A stretch of 64,000 nt of DNA, taken from Mesobacillus maritimus. Its GTDB lineage: Bacteria; Bacillota; Bacilli; Bacillales; Cytobacillaceae. The stretch spans positions 1 to 64,000 of the forward strand of contig NZ_JACWFH010000031.1 of assembly GCF_019749255.1 (NCBI RefSeq). The letters run 5' to 3'. The notes below the pieces were generated by a model, which worked only from the letters and a program-made list of their open reading frames with translations, was not told where the DNA came from and did not search any database. The translations under genes were made by a program, and so were the position numbers. Below, piece by piece: positions 27,479-36,877 of this stretch. The first letter of the stretch is position 1; each line of letters starts with the position of its first letter.

Positions 27479-27507
27479 TTGTGAAAATAAAAAATCTATA
27501 CTATAAT
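27479..27507 (+). promoter_or_regulatory. acsA sigma-A promoter
   Basis: TTGTGA (27479-27484), 17-bp spacer, TATAAT (27502-27507), 36 bp before the acsA start codon. Confidence 0.75.
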
Positions 27508-27542
27508 AGACGATAAACATACATAGAAAAGGAGATGATTCA

Positions 27543-29261
27543 ATGAAAGTGGAAGCGCTACCAGTAATTCAAGGTGCACATAATCTAGAAAACTATGAAG
27601 AAACATACAATCAGTTCGACTGGCAGGAAGTGGAGAAAAACTTTTCTTGGAACTCAACTGGGAAGGTAAATATGGCCTATGAAGCAATCGATCGCCATGT
27701 TGAGGGCCCACGCAAAAATAAGATAGCGCTATACTACCAAGATGGAGAGAGAAAAGAAAAGTATACGTTCAAGGAAATGAAGGAACTCTCGAATAAAGCA
27801 GGCAACGTGTTAAAAACCTATGGAAACGTTGAAAAAGGGGATCGAGTATTCATCTTTATGCCGAGGTCGCCTGAGTTATATTTTACTGTACTTGGAGCAA
27901 TCAAACTTGGAGCCATCGTTGGTCCGTTGTTTGAAGCGTTCATGGAGGGGGCTGTCCGTGATCGGCTTCAAGACAGTGAAGCAAAGGTTCTTGTGACAAC
28001 CCCTGAACTTTTAAAAAGAGTACCAGTTGAGGAGCTACCTGCACTAAAGCATATTTTCCTTGTTGGCAGCGATGTGGAGGAATCCGGTAATTTCATTCAT
28101 TTCAATCAGAAACTCGCTGAGGCAAGTAAATCACTTCAAATTGAATGGGTAGATAAGAATGATGGACTAATTCTTCACTATACTTCAGGTTCAACTGGGA
28201 AACCAAAGGGAGTTCTACATGTCCATAATGCGATGGTTCAGCAATACCAAACTGCAAAGTGGGTCCTAGATCTTAAAGAAGAGGATGTTTATTGGTGTAC
28301 GGCTGACCCAGGTTGGGTAACAGGAACCTCCTATGGAATCTTTGGTCCTTGGCTAACAGGTACATCAAATGTTGTTGTGGGTGGACGTTTTAGCCCTGAG
28401 GCCTGGTATGGCATGATTGAAGAATATGGTGTCACAGTCTGGTATAGTGCACCTACCGCCTTCAGGATGTTGATGGGTGCTGGGGATGAAGTGATTAAAC
28501 AGTTTGACTTATCTAGTCTTCGTCACATCTTAAGTGTTGGAGAACCATTGAATCCTGAAGTTGTCCGCTGGGGAATGAAAGTGTTCAATCTTCGAGTTCA
28601 TGACACATGGTGGATGACTGAAACAGGTGCCCAATTAATCTGCAACTATCCATGTATGAAAATTAAGCCTGGTTCGATGGGGAAACCAATTCCAGGTGTA
28701 AAAGCGGCTATCGTCGACGATCGTGGTGAAGAATTACCACCATATCGCATGGGGAACTTGGCGATTAAAAAAGGTTGGCCTGCGATGATGCATACTATCT
28801 GGAATAATGAGCAAAAATATGAGTCCTATTTTATGCCAGGTGATTGGTACGTTTCTGGTGACTCTGCTTATATGGATGAAGAAGGCTACTTCTGGTTCCA
28901 GGGGCGTGTTGATGACGTTATCATGACATCCGGCGAGCGTGTTGGACCATTTGAAGTAGAAAGTAAACTCGTAGAGCACCCAGCTGTCGCAGAAGCAGGG
29001 GTTATTGGGAAACCTGACCCTGTAAGAGGAGAAATCATTAAAGCGTTTATTGCCTTAAGAGCTGGTTATGAGCAAAGCGATGAGCTAAAGGAAGAGATTC
29101 GTCAGTTCGTAAAGCAAGGCTTGGCTGCACACGCTGCCCCAAGAGAAATTGATTTCCGTGATAAACTTCCAAAAACACGAAGTGGAAAAATTATGCGCCG
29201 TGTCTTAAAGGCTTGGGAGCTTGATTTACCAACGGGTGATTTATCAACAATGGAAGATTAG
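27543..29261 (+). CDS. acsA: Acetyl-CoA synthetase (AMP-forming)
   Basis: Makes acetyl-CoA from acetate, CoA and ATP, used to scavenge acetate. 572 residues, the B. subtilis length. ANL-family motifs: YTSGSTGKPKG (P-loop, ~213), DTWWMTETGAQ (A5), VSGDSAYMDEEGYFWFQGRVDDVI with hinge Asp, and KTRSGKIMRR whose Lys549 is the residue acetylated by AcuA and freed by AcuC. AAAGGAGATGA lies 7 bases before the ATG. It is divergent from acuABC and monocistronic, with a very strong terminator. Confidence 0.96.
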   Translation: MKVEALPVIQGAHNLENYEETYNQFDWQEVEKNFSWNSTGKVNMAYEAIDRHVEGPRKNKIALYYQDGERKEKYTFKEMKELSNKAGNVLKTYGNVEKGDRVFIFMPRSPELYFTVLGAIKLGAIVGPLFEAFMEGAVRDRLQDSEAKVLVTTPELLKRVPVEELPALKHIFLVGSDVEESGNFIHFNQKLAEASKSLQIEWVDKNDGLILHYTSGSTGKPKGVLHVHNAMVQQYQTAKWVLDLKEEDVYWCTADPGWVTGTSYGIFGPWLTGTSNVVVGGRFSPEAWYGMIEEYGVTVWYSAPTAFRMLMGAGDEVIKQFDLSSLRHILSVGEPLNPEVVRWGMKVFNLRVHDTWWMTETGAQLICNYPCMKIKPGSMGKPIPGVKAAIVDDRGEELPPYRMGNLAIKKGWPAMMHTIWNNEQKYESYFMPGDWYVSGDSAYMDEEGYFWFQGRVDDVIMTSGERVGPFEVESKLVEHPAVAEAGVIGKPDPVRGEIIKAFIALRAGYEQSDELKEEIRQFVKQGLAAHAAPREIDFRDKLPKTRSGKIMRRVLKAWELDLPTGDLSTMED

Positions 29262-29280
29262 TAAACTGACCCAAATAGAC

Positions 29281-29318
29281 AAAAGAGAACCGCGCCTTGT
29301 TGGACGCGGTTCTCTTTT
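29281..29318 (+). terminator. Terminator of acsA
   Basis: AAAAGAGAACCGCG (29281-29294), 10-base loop, CGCGGTTCTCTTTT (29305-29318). Confidence 0.92.
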
Positions 29319-29405
29319 GTGTGTTTTACAAATAGAAAAGTATAAGGGCTTAACTTTGCGAGATGTAAATGAAGCAACAAATAGACTCCCTAGTATAAGT
29401 CAGTA

Positions 29406-29456
29406 CGAATGCACTGTCACTCTTTCTGTTGACTTCGAAGAGCTCCAGTGCATTCG
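29406..29456. repeat. Perfect 11-bp inverted repeat downstream of the PBP gene
   Basis: CGAATGCACTG (29406-29416) and CAGTGCATTCG (29446-29456), 29-base loop with a minor inner stem (CTCTT/AAGAG). It lies 24 bp past the PBP stop on the minus strand and has no U-tract on either side, so it is not a standard terminator. Confidence 0.75.
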
Positions 29457-29479
29457 GTGTTGATTGAGCAACTTTCTAA

Positions 29480-32329
29480 TTACTCATTATCATTTTCTTT
29501 GTCTGTTGGTTTTTCTTTCTCTGGTTTTTCAGGTGTTTCCGTTTTTTTTGACTCTGTTGTTTCTTTTGGTTCTTTTGGTTCTTCCGGCTTTTCCTCACCT
29601 ATTTTAATCACATTGGATGGAGGAGATTCCTGCCCAGCAATATCAACAGCGGTCACATGGAAGTTTCCATTTCCGGCCTTGAAAGTAAGTTTCGAACCTG
29701 CTTTTAGCGTTCCAACTTTCTTTCCATCATTATAAACACGATATCCAATTACATCTTTGTCTGGATGAGCATTCCATTTAATGGTCTTTCCATCATTGCT
29801 GATTCCTAGCTTAGCTGGAGTTCGACCATTTTCTGACATCCTTGAATTTGAAACAAGTGTTTTTGCCCATGCTCCTCTATTTGGAACAAGCTGTGAGGGG
29901 TTGCTAATCTTATGGCCAAGAATGCTTTCCATATAGCTTGGATCCAAAGTCGCACCGCCGTTTTCAACGAACTCGGCCGGGGTTGAATCTAAAGCAAAGT
30001 ATTGTTTATCTCCAATTCTTACAAATTTACTTGAAGACAATGTGTCATCAACTTTCGTCGGAACATATTTTGCATTGAAATAATCGGTTTGAACAAGGCC
30101 AGCATCTGAACAGGCTTGTGATGGCAATAAACCAGATGCCCCACAGTAGGATCTTCTTACAATTCCACCAGGCATTTCAAAGCGTTCTGCCGGATCAACA
30201 AGTTTAGGATCCACATCATAGGCAGCATTCATTAAGTCGGCCCATAGATAAATATTCCTTGCTCCGTAACTGACGCCTTTATAATTGAGATCTAATGATT
30301 TCTGTGTATCGTATCCGTTCCAAACACCAAAAGAGACATTTGGATTGGTTGCAACGAACCAGGAATCATAATAATTATGTCCAGTTCCGGTTTTCCCAGC
30401 CCAGTCTGAACTAAACTTTAAGCGATTATGAAGAGAGGTTGCTGTTCCTCGATTGATAACATCCCGCATCATATCAATGGTTAAATAAGCGGTTTGAGGA
30501 CTGAACACATCAACAGGCTTCACTTCATGTTGATAGACCACGTTGCCATCTTTATCGGTAATCTTATCAATCATATAAGCATCAACAAATTGACCACCGT
30601 TCGCAAAGGTTCCATAAGCATTAACGTTTTCCTCGACGGTGACACCAGCAATCGAACCAAGTGCTGCTGAGAGATTCGTATGGTCATCTTTTTCTAATGA
30701 GGTGAAACCCATTTTTTCAAGGAAAGTAGTCGGTCTTTGATTAACAATATTTTTATAGGCAATCACTGCAGGGACATTATAAGATCGTGTCAGTGCGTAT
30801 CTAGCTGAAGTTAATCCGCTATATCTCTTGTCATAGTTGCTCGGCCATGGACTACCAGGACCATTCAAGTAAGCTTCAACATCCGGAAGTACCGACCCAG
30901 GTTGTAGCTTTCCGAGCTCCATTGCTGGAGCATAGACAAGCAATGGTTTCATGGTTGATCCATTCGCACGTTTCGCAGCAGTAGCATGATTGATTTGTTC
31001 ACGCTTAAAATTACGACCTCCAACAAAACTGATAATCTTACCTGTTTTGTTTTCAATTAGAATAGCTCCTAATTCTACAGGCTCTTTAATTTCTTCTTTT
31101 TCACCAGTCTCAGGATTGACGATTACTTCCGTTTTATCGTATCCATAGAGTTGGAAATTGGCTGTAACATCTTGCATTTTGTCATAAATATCTTTGTTAA
31201 TTGTGGTATGGACATTATAACCATTTTGACGTAAATCACGATCTGCTAGAGCACGATATTCAGCTTTTAAGTTTTCATCTGAATCTATGTCGTCTTTTTC
31301 ATAGCCATCTTTTTCGGCAAGAATATAAGAAAGAACATCAACAGCTCGTTTTTCAATCTCGAAGGTTAGCCAAGGATACTCCTCAATGGTATGGCCATCT
31401 TCTGATTCTGTTATGAAATCCTTTGTGATATCATACTCAATTGCTTCATTATATTCCGCTTGTGTTATTGCCCCTCCAGTATACATTCTAGAGAGCACGG
31501 TTTTCATTCTCGTTAACCCAGGTTCAAGGTTTTCTTTAATCTTGCCATTATCGCTACTATAAGGTGTATAACCAAATGGACTTTGTGGCAAACCAGCGAT
31601 AAACGCGGCTTGTGGTAGTGTTAAATCCTTTACATCGACTCCAAAGATTCCTTCTGCAGCGGCTTGGACACCAGCAATGTTATTCCCTGCAGCATTCCGG
31701 CCGAAGGTAGAAACATTTAAGTAAGCTTCAAGAATTTCTTCTTTATCAAAAAACCTCTCTAAGCGGAGGGCAAGTAAAATTTCCTTCGCTTTCCGCTCGA
31801 AGGAGACTTCGTTTGTTAAAATTTGATTTTTTATAAGCTGTTGCGTTAACGTACTCCCACCTGATTGCAACGAAGAATTCGTTACTTCCTGGAAGACTGC
31901 CCGTAAGATTGCTTTTGGGACCACTCCATCATGCTCATAAAAGTATTCATCCTCTGTTGCTACGACAGCATCGATGAGGTATTGGGATACATCCTCAAGT
32001 TTAACCTCTTCTCGATAAAGGTCCGTTCTAAGTTTTCCAAGATAGACGTCCTTGTCAAAATACAACTCAGAGGTTTCCTCGTAATTGTAGATGTCCTTTT
32101 TCATCTGCTCATAAGAACGAATTGGCTCATCTTTTACAAGCGAAGCAAAATATCCGGCCGCGGCACCTCCGGCAAATCCAGCCCCAATGACCATTACAAT
32201 AATAAAAAGTAATATAAGATTCCAAACGACATTATAGGTGATTCTAGCACTTTTTACTGTTTTCTTATTTGTAAAAAATGACTGCAAAGAGGATAAAATA
32301 TCTTTCCATCCTTTTTTTTCTTGGTTCAT
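29480..32329 (-). CDS. Class A penicillin-binding protein (PBP1A family) with C-terminal FnIII domain
   Basis: Bifunctional peptidoglycan synthase, 949 residues. Short cytoplasmic N-terminus, one membrane helix (VWNLILLFIIVMVIGAGFAGG), then the GT51 glycosyltransferase (VVATEDEYFYEHDGV, GGSTLTQQLIKN, RKAKEILLALRLE), then the transpeptidase: SxxK in NGSTMKPLL (~455), SxN in TRSYNVPA, KTG in GKTGTGHNYYDSWF (~645). The C-terminus has a fibronectin type III domain (KTIKWNAHPDKDVIGYRVYND..) and a Glu/Lys/Pro/Thr-rich tail. ATG 32329 follows AGGGGGA by 7 bases; starts at 32335 and 32356 fit less well. B. subtilis has no PBP between acsA and tyrS, but relatives such as the B. cereus group do, as I recall. 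Confidence 0.93.
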   Translation of the reverse strand: MNQEKKGWKDILSSLQSFFTNKKTVKSARITYNVVWNLILLFIIVMVIGAGFAGGAAAGYFASLVKDEPIRSYEQMKKDIYNYEETSELYFDKDVYLGKLRTDLYREEVKLEDVSQYLIDAVVATEDEYFYEHDGVVPKAILRAVFQEVTNSSLQSGGSTLTQQLIKNQILTNEVSFERKAKEILLALRLERFFDKEEILEAYLNVSTFGRNAAGNNIAGVQAAAEGIFGVDVKDLTLPQAAFIAGLPQSPFGYTPYSSDNGKIKENLEPGLTRMKTVLSRMYTGGAITQAEYNEAIEYDITKDFITESEDGHTIEEYPWLTFEIEKRAVDVLSYILAEKDGYEKDDIDSDENLKAEYRALADRDLRQNGYNVHTTINKDIYDKMQDVTANFQLYGYDKTEVIVNPETGEKEEIKEPVELGAILIENKTGKIISFVGGRNFKREQINHATAAKRANGSTMKPLLVYAPAMELGKLQPGSVLPDVEAYLNGPGSPWPSNYDKRYSGLTSARYALTRSYNVPAVIAYKNIVNQRPTTFLEKMGFTSLEKDDHTNLSAALGSIAGVTVEENVNAYGTFANGGQFVDAYMIDKITDKDGNVVYQHEVKPVDVFSPQTAYLTIDMMRDVINRGTATSLHNRLKFSSDWAGKTGTGHNYYDSWFVATNPNVSFGVWNGYDTQKSLDLNYKGVSYGARNIYLWADLMNAAYDVDPKLVDPAERFEMPGGIVRRSYCGASGLLPSQACSDAGLVQTDYFNAKYVPTKVDDTLSSSKFVRIGDKQYFALDSTPAEFVENGGATLDPSYMESILGHKISNPSQLVPNRGAWAKTLVSNSRMSENGRTPAKLGISNDGKTIKWNAHPDKDVIGYRVYNDGKKVGTLKAGSKLTFKAGNGNFHVTAVDIAGQESPPSNVIKIGEEKPEEPKEPKETTESKKTETPEKPEKEKPTDKENDNE

Positions 32330-32420
32330 TCTCATTCCCCCTAAAATCACATACATTATAGCATAAAGACAAGGGTGGAAATCATTCCAGGAGGTATTTT
32401 CCTAATTTTTCATAGATTAT

Positions 32421-32450
32421 TTGACAATTATCGACTAGGTATGGTAAAAA
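32421..32450 (+). promoter_or_regulatory. tyrS promoter
   Basis: TTGACA (32421-32426), 18-bp spacer, TAAAAA (32445-32450) with an upstream TGG, just ahead of the T-box leader. Confidence 0.6.
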
Positions 32451-32474
32451 TGCTTTAATAACTACATACTAAAG

Positions 32475-32706
32475 CTTTGATGGGACCCAGTAATGTTTCT
32501 ATCCCTGTTTCAGAAAGCCGGCGGGTGATGTGAGTCGGTACAAATAGAAAGATGAATTACCTCCCTGAGCTGTCGTTGTGAACCTAAGAATAGCAACGAA
32601 CGGGAAAACCGTTATATTTTTGAGTGGAAAACGAATTTGTGTTTTCAAGCTGGGTGGTACCGCGCATAATAGCGCCCCTGCATTGTTGCAGGGGTGCTTT
32701 TTTATG
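32475..32706 (+). promoter_or_regulatory. Tyrosine T-box riboswitch (tyrS leader)
   Basis: Long structured leader. Stem I starts near GATGGGACCCAGTAATG; the specifier codon is most likely TAC at 32558-32560, in GATGAATTACCTCC, which is tyrosine. The T-box antiterminator sequence AGCTGGGTGGTACCGCG is at 32649-32665, and the competing terminator follows. Uncharged tRNA-Tyr pairs with the specifier and T-box and allows transcription into tyrS. Confidence 0.93.
32671..32706 (+). terminator. Regulated terminator of the tyrS T-box
   Basis: AGCGCCCCTGCA (32671-32682), TTGT loop, TGCAGGGGTGCTTTTTT (32687-32703). Its 5' arm overlaps the antiterminator region. Confidence 0.92.
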
Positions 32707-32730
32707 CAATGAACCGGTAAGTATTTTTAA

Positions 32731-34008
<1,278 letters not shown>

Positions 34009-34011
34009 TTC

Positions 34012-34047
34012 AAAGAAACACCCGAGAAAACTCGGGTGTTTCTTTGC
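34012..34047 (+). terminator. Terminator of tyrS
   Basis: AAAGAAACACCCGAG (34012-34026), AAAA loop, CTCGGGTGTTTCTTT (34031-34045). Confidence 0.92.
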
Positions 34048-34059
34048 TCTTATAGCGAA

Positions 34060-34457
34060 GTTTATTCCCTATATAGGAATAAATACTATAGCACCGTAGA
34101 GTATATGCAAGTAAAACAAACCTAAGACGACTGCTAACTGCTCTTAAATAACCAAAATATACGTTAATTCACTTAAAAACGAATGACCTTACTAGAATAT
34201 GACTTTTCAGGTGGGTATTTTTATCCTGAATCGACCGGTAAACCTCTATTAAGATATATAAACCTAATTAAAATACCCTCAACACTGGGCCTTTTTGCTA
34301 TGAAAGGATTTTTTATTCTCTGTTACGAGCATTATATTCCCCGTTTGGAGGGGTTTATTCCCTGTACAGGGAATAAATACTATACACCGTACCGTATCCT
34401 ACCGCGAGTCTTGACTATTCAAAAAATCAAAAGCTCAAAACCTAATGACCTTACTAG
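34060..34457. repeat. Duplicated palindrome-containing repeat between tyrS and rpsD
   Basis: Two related blocks occupy a spacer with no credible gene. Block A begins with the near-palindrome TTTATTCCCTATATAGGAATAAA (34061-34083; listed as two halves around CCTATA) followed by TACTATAGCACCGTA; block B begins with a perfect 24-bp palindrome whose half is TTTATTCCCTGT (34354-34377), followed by TACTATACACCGTA. Both blocks then contain AATGACCTTACTAG (34182-34195 and 34444-34457). The interval between is not conserved. It looks like a duplicated mobile or regulatory repeat rather than coding DNA. Confidence 0.75.
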
Positions 34458-34471
34458 TTTATTCAACTACA

Positions 34472-34512
34472 TAAAAAAACAAACCCTTTACCAATATTGG
34501 CAAGGGTTTGTT
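34472..34512 (-). terminator. Terminator of rpsD
   Basis: On the minus strand ACAAACCCTTGCC pairs with GGTAAAGGGTTTGT and is followed by seven T. It lies 11 bp after the rpsD stop. Confidence 0.9.
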
Positions 34513-34522
34513 ACTGAAACTA

Positions 34523-35125
34523 TTAACGAGAGTAGAACTCAACGATAAGAGCTTCATTGATTTCAGCTGGAAGTTCAGAACGCTCAGGTACGCGAGTGAA
34601 AGTTCCTTCTAGCTTGTCAGCATCGAAAGTTAAGAAGTCAGGTACGAAGTTGTTTACTTCAATTGCTTCTTTAACGATGTCAAGGTTACGTGATTTTTCA
34701 CGAAGACCAATTGTTTGACCAGGAGCAACGCGGTAAGATGGAATATCTACGCGAGATCCGTTAACTAGAATGTGACCATGGTTTACTAACTGGCGAGCTT
34801 GACGACGAGTACGTGCAAGACCAAGACGGTAAACAACATTGTCTAAACGAGACTCTAATAGAGCCATGAAGTTTTCACCAAGTACACCTTGCATTTTGCC
34901 AGCTTTGTCGAATAAAGTGCGGAACTGACGCTCGTTCATTCCGTACATATGACGAAGCTTTTGCTTCTCTTGTAATTGCAATCCGTATTCGGAAAGCTTT
35001 TTACGTTGGTTTGGACCATGTTGTCCAGGAGCGTAAGGACGCTTTTCTAATTCTTTACCTGTTCCGCTTAGAGAGATTCCAAGACGGCGGGATAATTTCC
35101 AGCTTGGGCCGGTATAACGAGCCAT
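34523..35125 (-). CDS. rpsD: 30S ribosomal protein S4
   Basis: Primary 16S rRNA-binding protein and autogenous regulator, 200 residues as in B. subtilis. It begins [20 protein letters not shown]; the S4 domain includes [31 protein letters not shown]. It lacks the zinc cysteines near the N-terminus, so it is the C-minus form. ATG 35125 is preceded by AAGGAGGAG at 5-7 bases; the upstream in-frame extension covers the leader and is rejected. It is monocistronic in opposite orientation to tyrS, with a promoter at 35322-35351 and a long leader. Confidence 0.97.
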   Translation of the reverse strand: MARYTGPSWKLSRRLGISLSGTGKELEKRPYAPGQHGPNQRKKLSEYGLQLQEKQKLRHMYGMNERQFRTLFDKAGKMQGVLGENFMALLESRLDNVVYRLGLARTRRQARQLVNHGHILVNGSRVDIPSYRVAPGQTIGLREKSRNLDIVKEAIEVNNFVPDFLTFDADKLEGTFTRVPERSELPAEINEALIVEFYSR

Positions 35126-35316
35126 GAATGACTCCTCCTTAGTTTTTATTTTGTAAAATAAAAACAGTTGTGAGACTTCAATTATGGATATTTTGTTTTC
35201 ATGCACCTTCGCCCTAGCAGCAGCGGGTTACACGATGCACCATCAAAGGAAATGTCACTTTGAGGAACAAAATAAACTCATAAAGTGTTTCACATAGGCT
35301 GCGATATTTTACACAA
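35126..35316 (-). promoter_or_regulatory. rpsD leader, probable S4 autoregulatory RNA
   Basis: About 190 bases of untranslated leader between the promoter and rpsD. It contains the GC-rich segment GTAACCCGCTGCTGCTAGGG and paired TGGTGCATCGTG / GAAGGTGCATG elements. In B. subtilis S4 represses its own translation through a pseudoknot in the rpsD leader. Size and position fit; the fold was not computed. Confidence 0.6.
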
Positions 35317-35321
35317 AGAGT

Positions 35322-35351
35322 ATTATATTCCTTTTTTTATGCATAAGTCAA
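35322..35351 (-). promoter_or_regulatory. rpsD promoter
   Basis: On the minus strand TTGACT (35346-35351), 18-bp spacer, TATAAT (35322-35327). Confidence 0.7.
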
Positions 35352-35475
35352 GAAAAAGTCGGAAAAACATTTTCACCTAGAAAACAATATCATAATTATA
35401 TAGGAAAAAGTGTTGTGTAAACAGAGGGACAATTTTTTTTTAAAAATGCTTTGTTAAGTATTTTTGATTCAAACC

Positions 35476-35617
35476 GTTGATTGGAGCGGACGGCACGAAG
35501 ACTCCTGCGGGAGTACGGGAGCCGGGGAGACCCTACAGGCGCTACAGTCCGAGGATGCTCCCCGGCTCCCCGGCAAGCCCACGGAAAGCGAAGTGCCTGA
35601 AGTGGAAATCATCAACC
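35476..35617. repeat. GC-rich dispersed repeat element, full-length copy (about 142 bp)
   Basis: Much more GC-rich than its flanks. Left end GTTGATTGGAGCGG, right end GAAATCATCAACC, partly inverted. Inside are a palindromic hairpin CTCCTGCGGGAG (35502-35513) and a perfect 10-bp stem GAGCCGGGGA (35519-35528) / TCCCCGGCTC (35559-35568). The phrase GAAGACTCCTGCGGGA and the end GGAAAGCGAAGTGCCTGAAG are, from memory, hallmarks of a repeat scattered through many Bacillaceae genomes. No open frame with a ribosome site is supported. It lies between the rpsD promoter and megL. Confidence 0.8.
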
Positions 35618-35654
35618 AAGTTTAAACGGTGCCTAAAAATAAGGGGGAAGAAGA

Positions 35655-36833
35655 ATGAAAAAGAAACAGTTTGAAACAGAGGTTATTCATGGAGGATACA
35701 ATACAGAAGACTATCACGATAGTCTTGTACCACCATTATTTCAAACGAGTACCTTTACATTTTCAAACGCAAAACAAGGTGAAAGAAGATTTGCAGGTGA
35801 AGAAGAGGGATTTATATACTCTCGCCTTGGAAACCCTACAGTGAAAATTCTTGAAGAAAGACTAGCCATTTTAGAAGGAGCAGAGAAAGCCCTTGCCTTT
35901 GGATCGGGTATGGCAGCCGTTTCGGCAGTCCTGTTTTCACTTGTAAAATCAGGAGATCATATCTTATGCTCGAAAGGTGTATACGGTTGTACCTTTGGTT
36001 TACTACAGCTAATGGAGGAGAAGTTTAATATTCAGCATGATTTTTCATTAATGGAAACTGAAGAAAATGTACAGAATGCTCTCCGTCCCAATACTGCCTG
36101 CATCTATATTGAAACCCCCATTAACCCAACTATGAAATTAGTGGATTTACAAATGGTGGCTAAGGTAGCACGTGAGAAAGGAATCCCCGTTGTTGTGGAT
36201 AATACCTTTTGTTCGCCTTATTTACAAAAACCAATCGAACTTGGGTGTGATGTAGTCATTCACAGTGCAACGAAATATATTTGTGGTCATGGAGATGTCG
36301 TCGCTGGTCTAGTGGCAGGAAGCGAGGATTTTCTCAACAAAGTAGCACGTACCACTCAAAAGGATATTGGAGGAATCATTTCCCCGTTCGATGCATGGTT
36401 ACTTTTAAGAGGGTTAAAAACCTTGCCTGTCAGAATGGATCGTCATTGCGAGAATGCAGAGAAATTGGCCAAAGCTCTCGCGGCACACCCAGCGGTTGAA
36501 CAAGTCATTTATCCTGGAGACCCAAGCAATCAGGATTATCATATAGCAGTGAAACAAATGCGTAAGCCTGGTGGGTTAATTTCGTTTACCATAAAAGGGT
36601 CCAAGGAAGATGCGCAAACATTCATGGATCGATTAAAACTGATTAAGATTGCAGTAAGTCTTGGTGATGCTGAGACCCTTATTCAGCATCCAGCGACAAT
36701 GACACATTCTGTTGTACCTAAGGACGATAGGACGGAAATGGGGATTTCTGATACAATGCTCCGACTCTCAGTGGGCCTAGAGGCATGGGAGGATATTTGG
36801 CAAGATTTAAAGCAAGGTCTAGATAAGGCATGA
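35655..36833 (+). CDS. megL: Methionine gamma-lyase (Cys/Met-metabolism PLP enzyme)
   Basis: A 392-residue Cys/Met-metabolism PLP enzyme. PLP lysine lies in HSATKYICGHGDVVAGL. The segment CSKGVYGCTFGLL carries Tyr followed by Gly-Cys, the cysteine characteristic of methionine gamma-lyases, which convert methionine to methanethiol, 2-oxobutyrate and ammonia. Other sites: YSRLGNPTVKILEERLAILEGAEKALAFGSGMAA and VVVDNTFCSPYLQ. Cystathionine gamma-lyase or synthase are the alternatives; the Cys and overall pattern favour MGL. AAGGGGGAAGAAG precedes the ATG. A GC-rich repeat sits 38 bp upstream, between promoter region and gene. It is convergent with a free-methionine-sulfoxide reductase gene and shares its terminator. 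Confidence 0.85.
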   Translation: MKKKQFETEVIHGGYNTEDYHDSLVPPLFQTSTFTFSNAKQGERRFAGEEEGFIYSRLGNPTVKILEERLAILEGAEKALAFGSGMAAVSAVLFSLVKSGDHILCSKGVYGCTFGLLQLMEEKFNIQHDFSLMETEENVQNALRPNTACIYIETPINPTMKLVDLQMVAKVAREKGIPVVVDNTFCSPYLQKPIELGCDVVIHSATKYICGHGDVVAGLVAGSEDFLNKVARTTQKDIGGIISPFDAWLLLRGLKTLPVRMDRHCENAEKLAKALAAHPAVEQVIYPGDPSNQDYHIAVKQMRKPGGLISFTIKGSKEDAQTFMDRLKLIKIAVSLGDAETLIQHPATMTHSVVPKDDRTEMGISDTMLRLSVGLEAWEDIWQDLKQGLDKA

Positions 36834-36837
36834 ATCT

Positions 36838-36871
36838 AAAAAGCTGCGAACAGTTGAGTCCGCAGCTTTTA
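36838..36871. terminator. Bidirectional terminator between megL and ytsP
   Basis: AAAAAGCTGCG (to 36848), 12-base loop, CGCAGCTTTT (36861-36870). Confidence 0.85.
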
Positions 36872-36877
36872 TTGATA

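Noticed and set aside
34183-34548. 121-codon plus-strand frame between tyrS and rpsD
   Set aside because: Crosses the rpsD terminator and gene end, lacks a ribosome site, and contains the repeated palindrome.
35477-35674. 65-codon frame across the GC-rich element into megL
   Set aside because: Product of the GC-rich repeat; no ribosome site and it overlaps the megL start.
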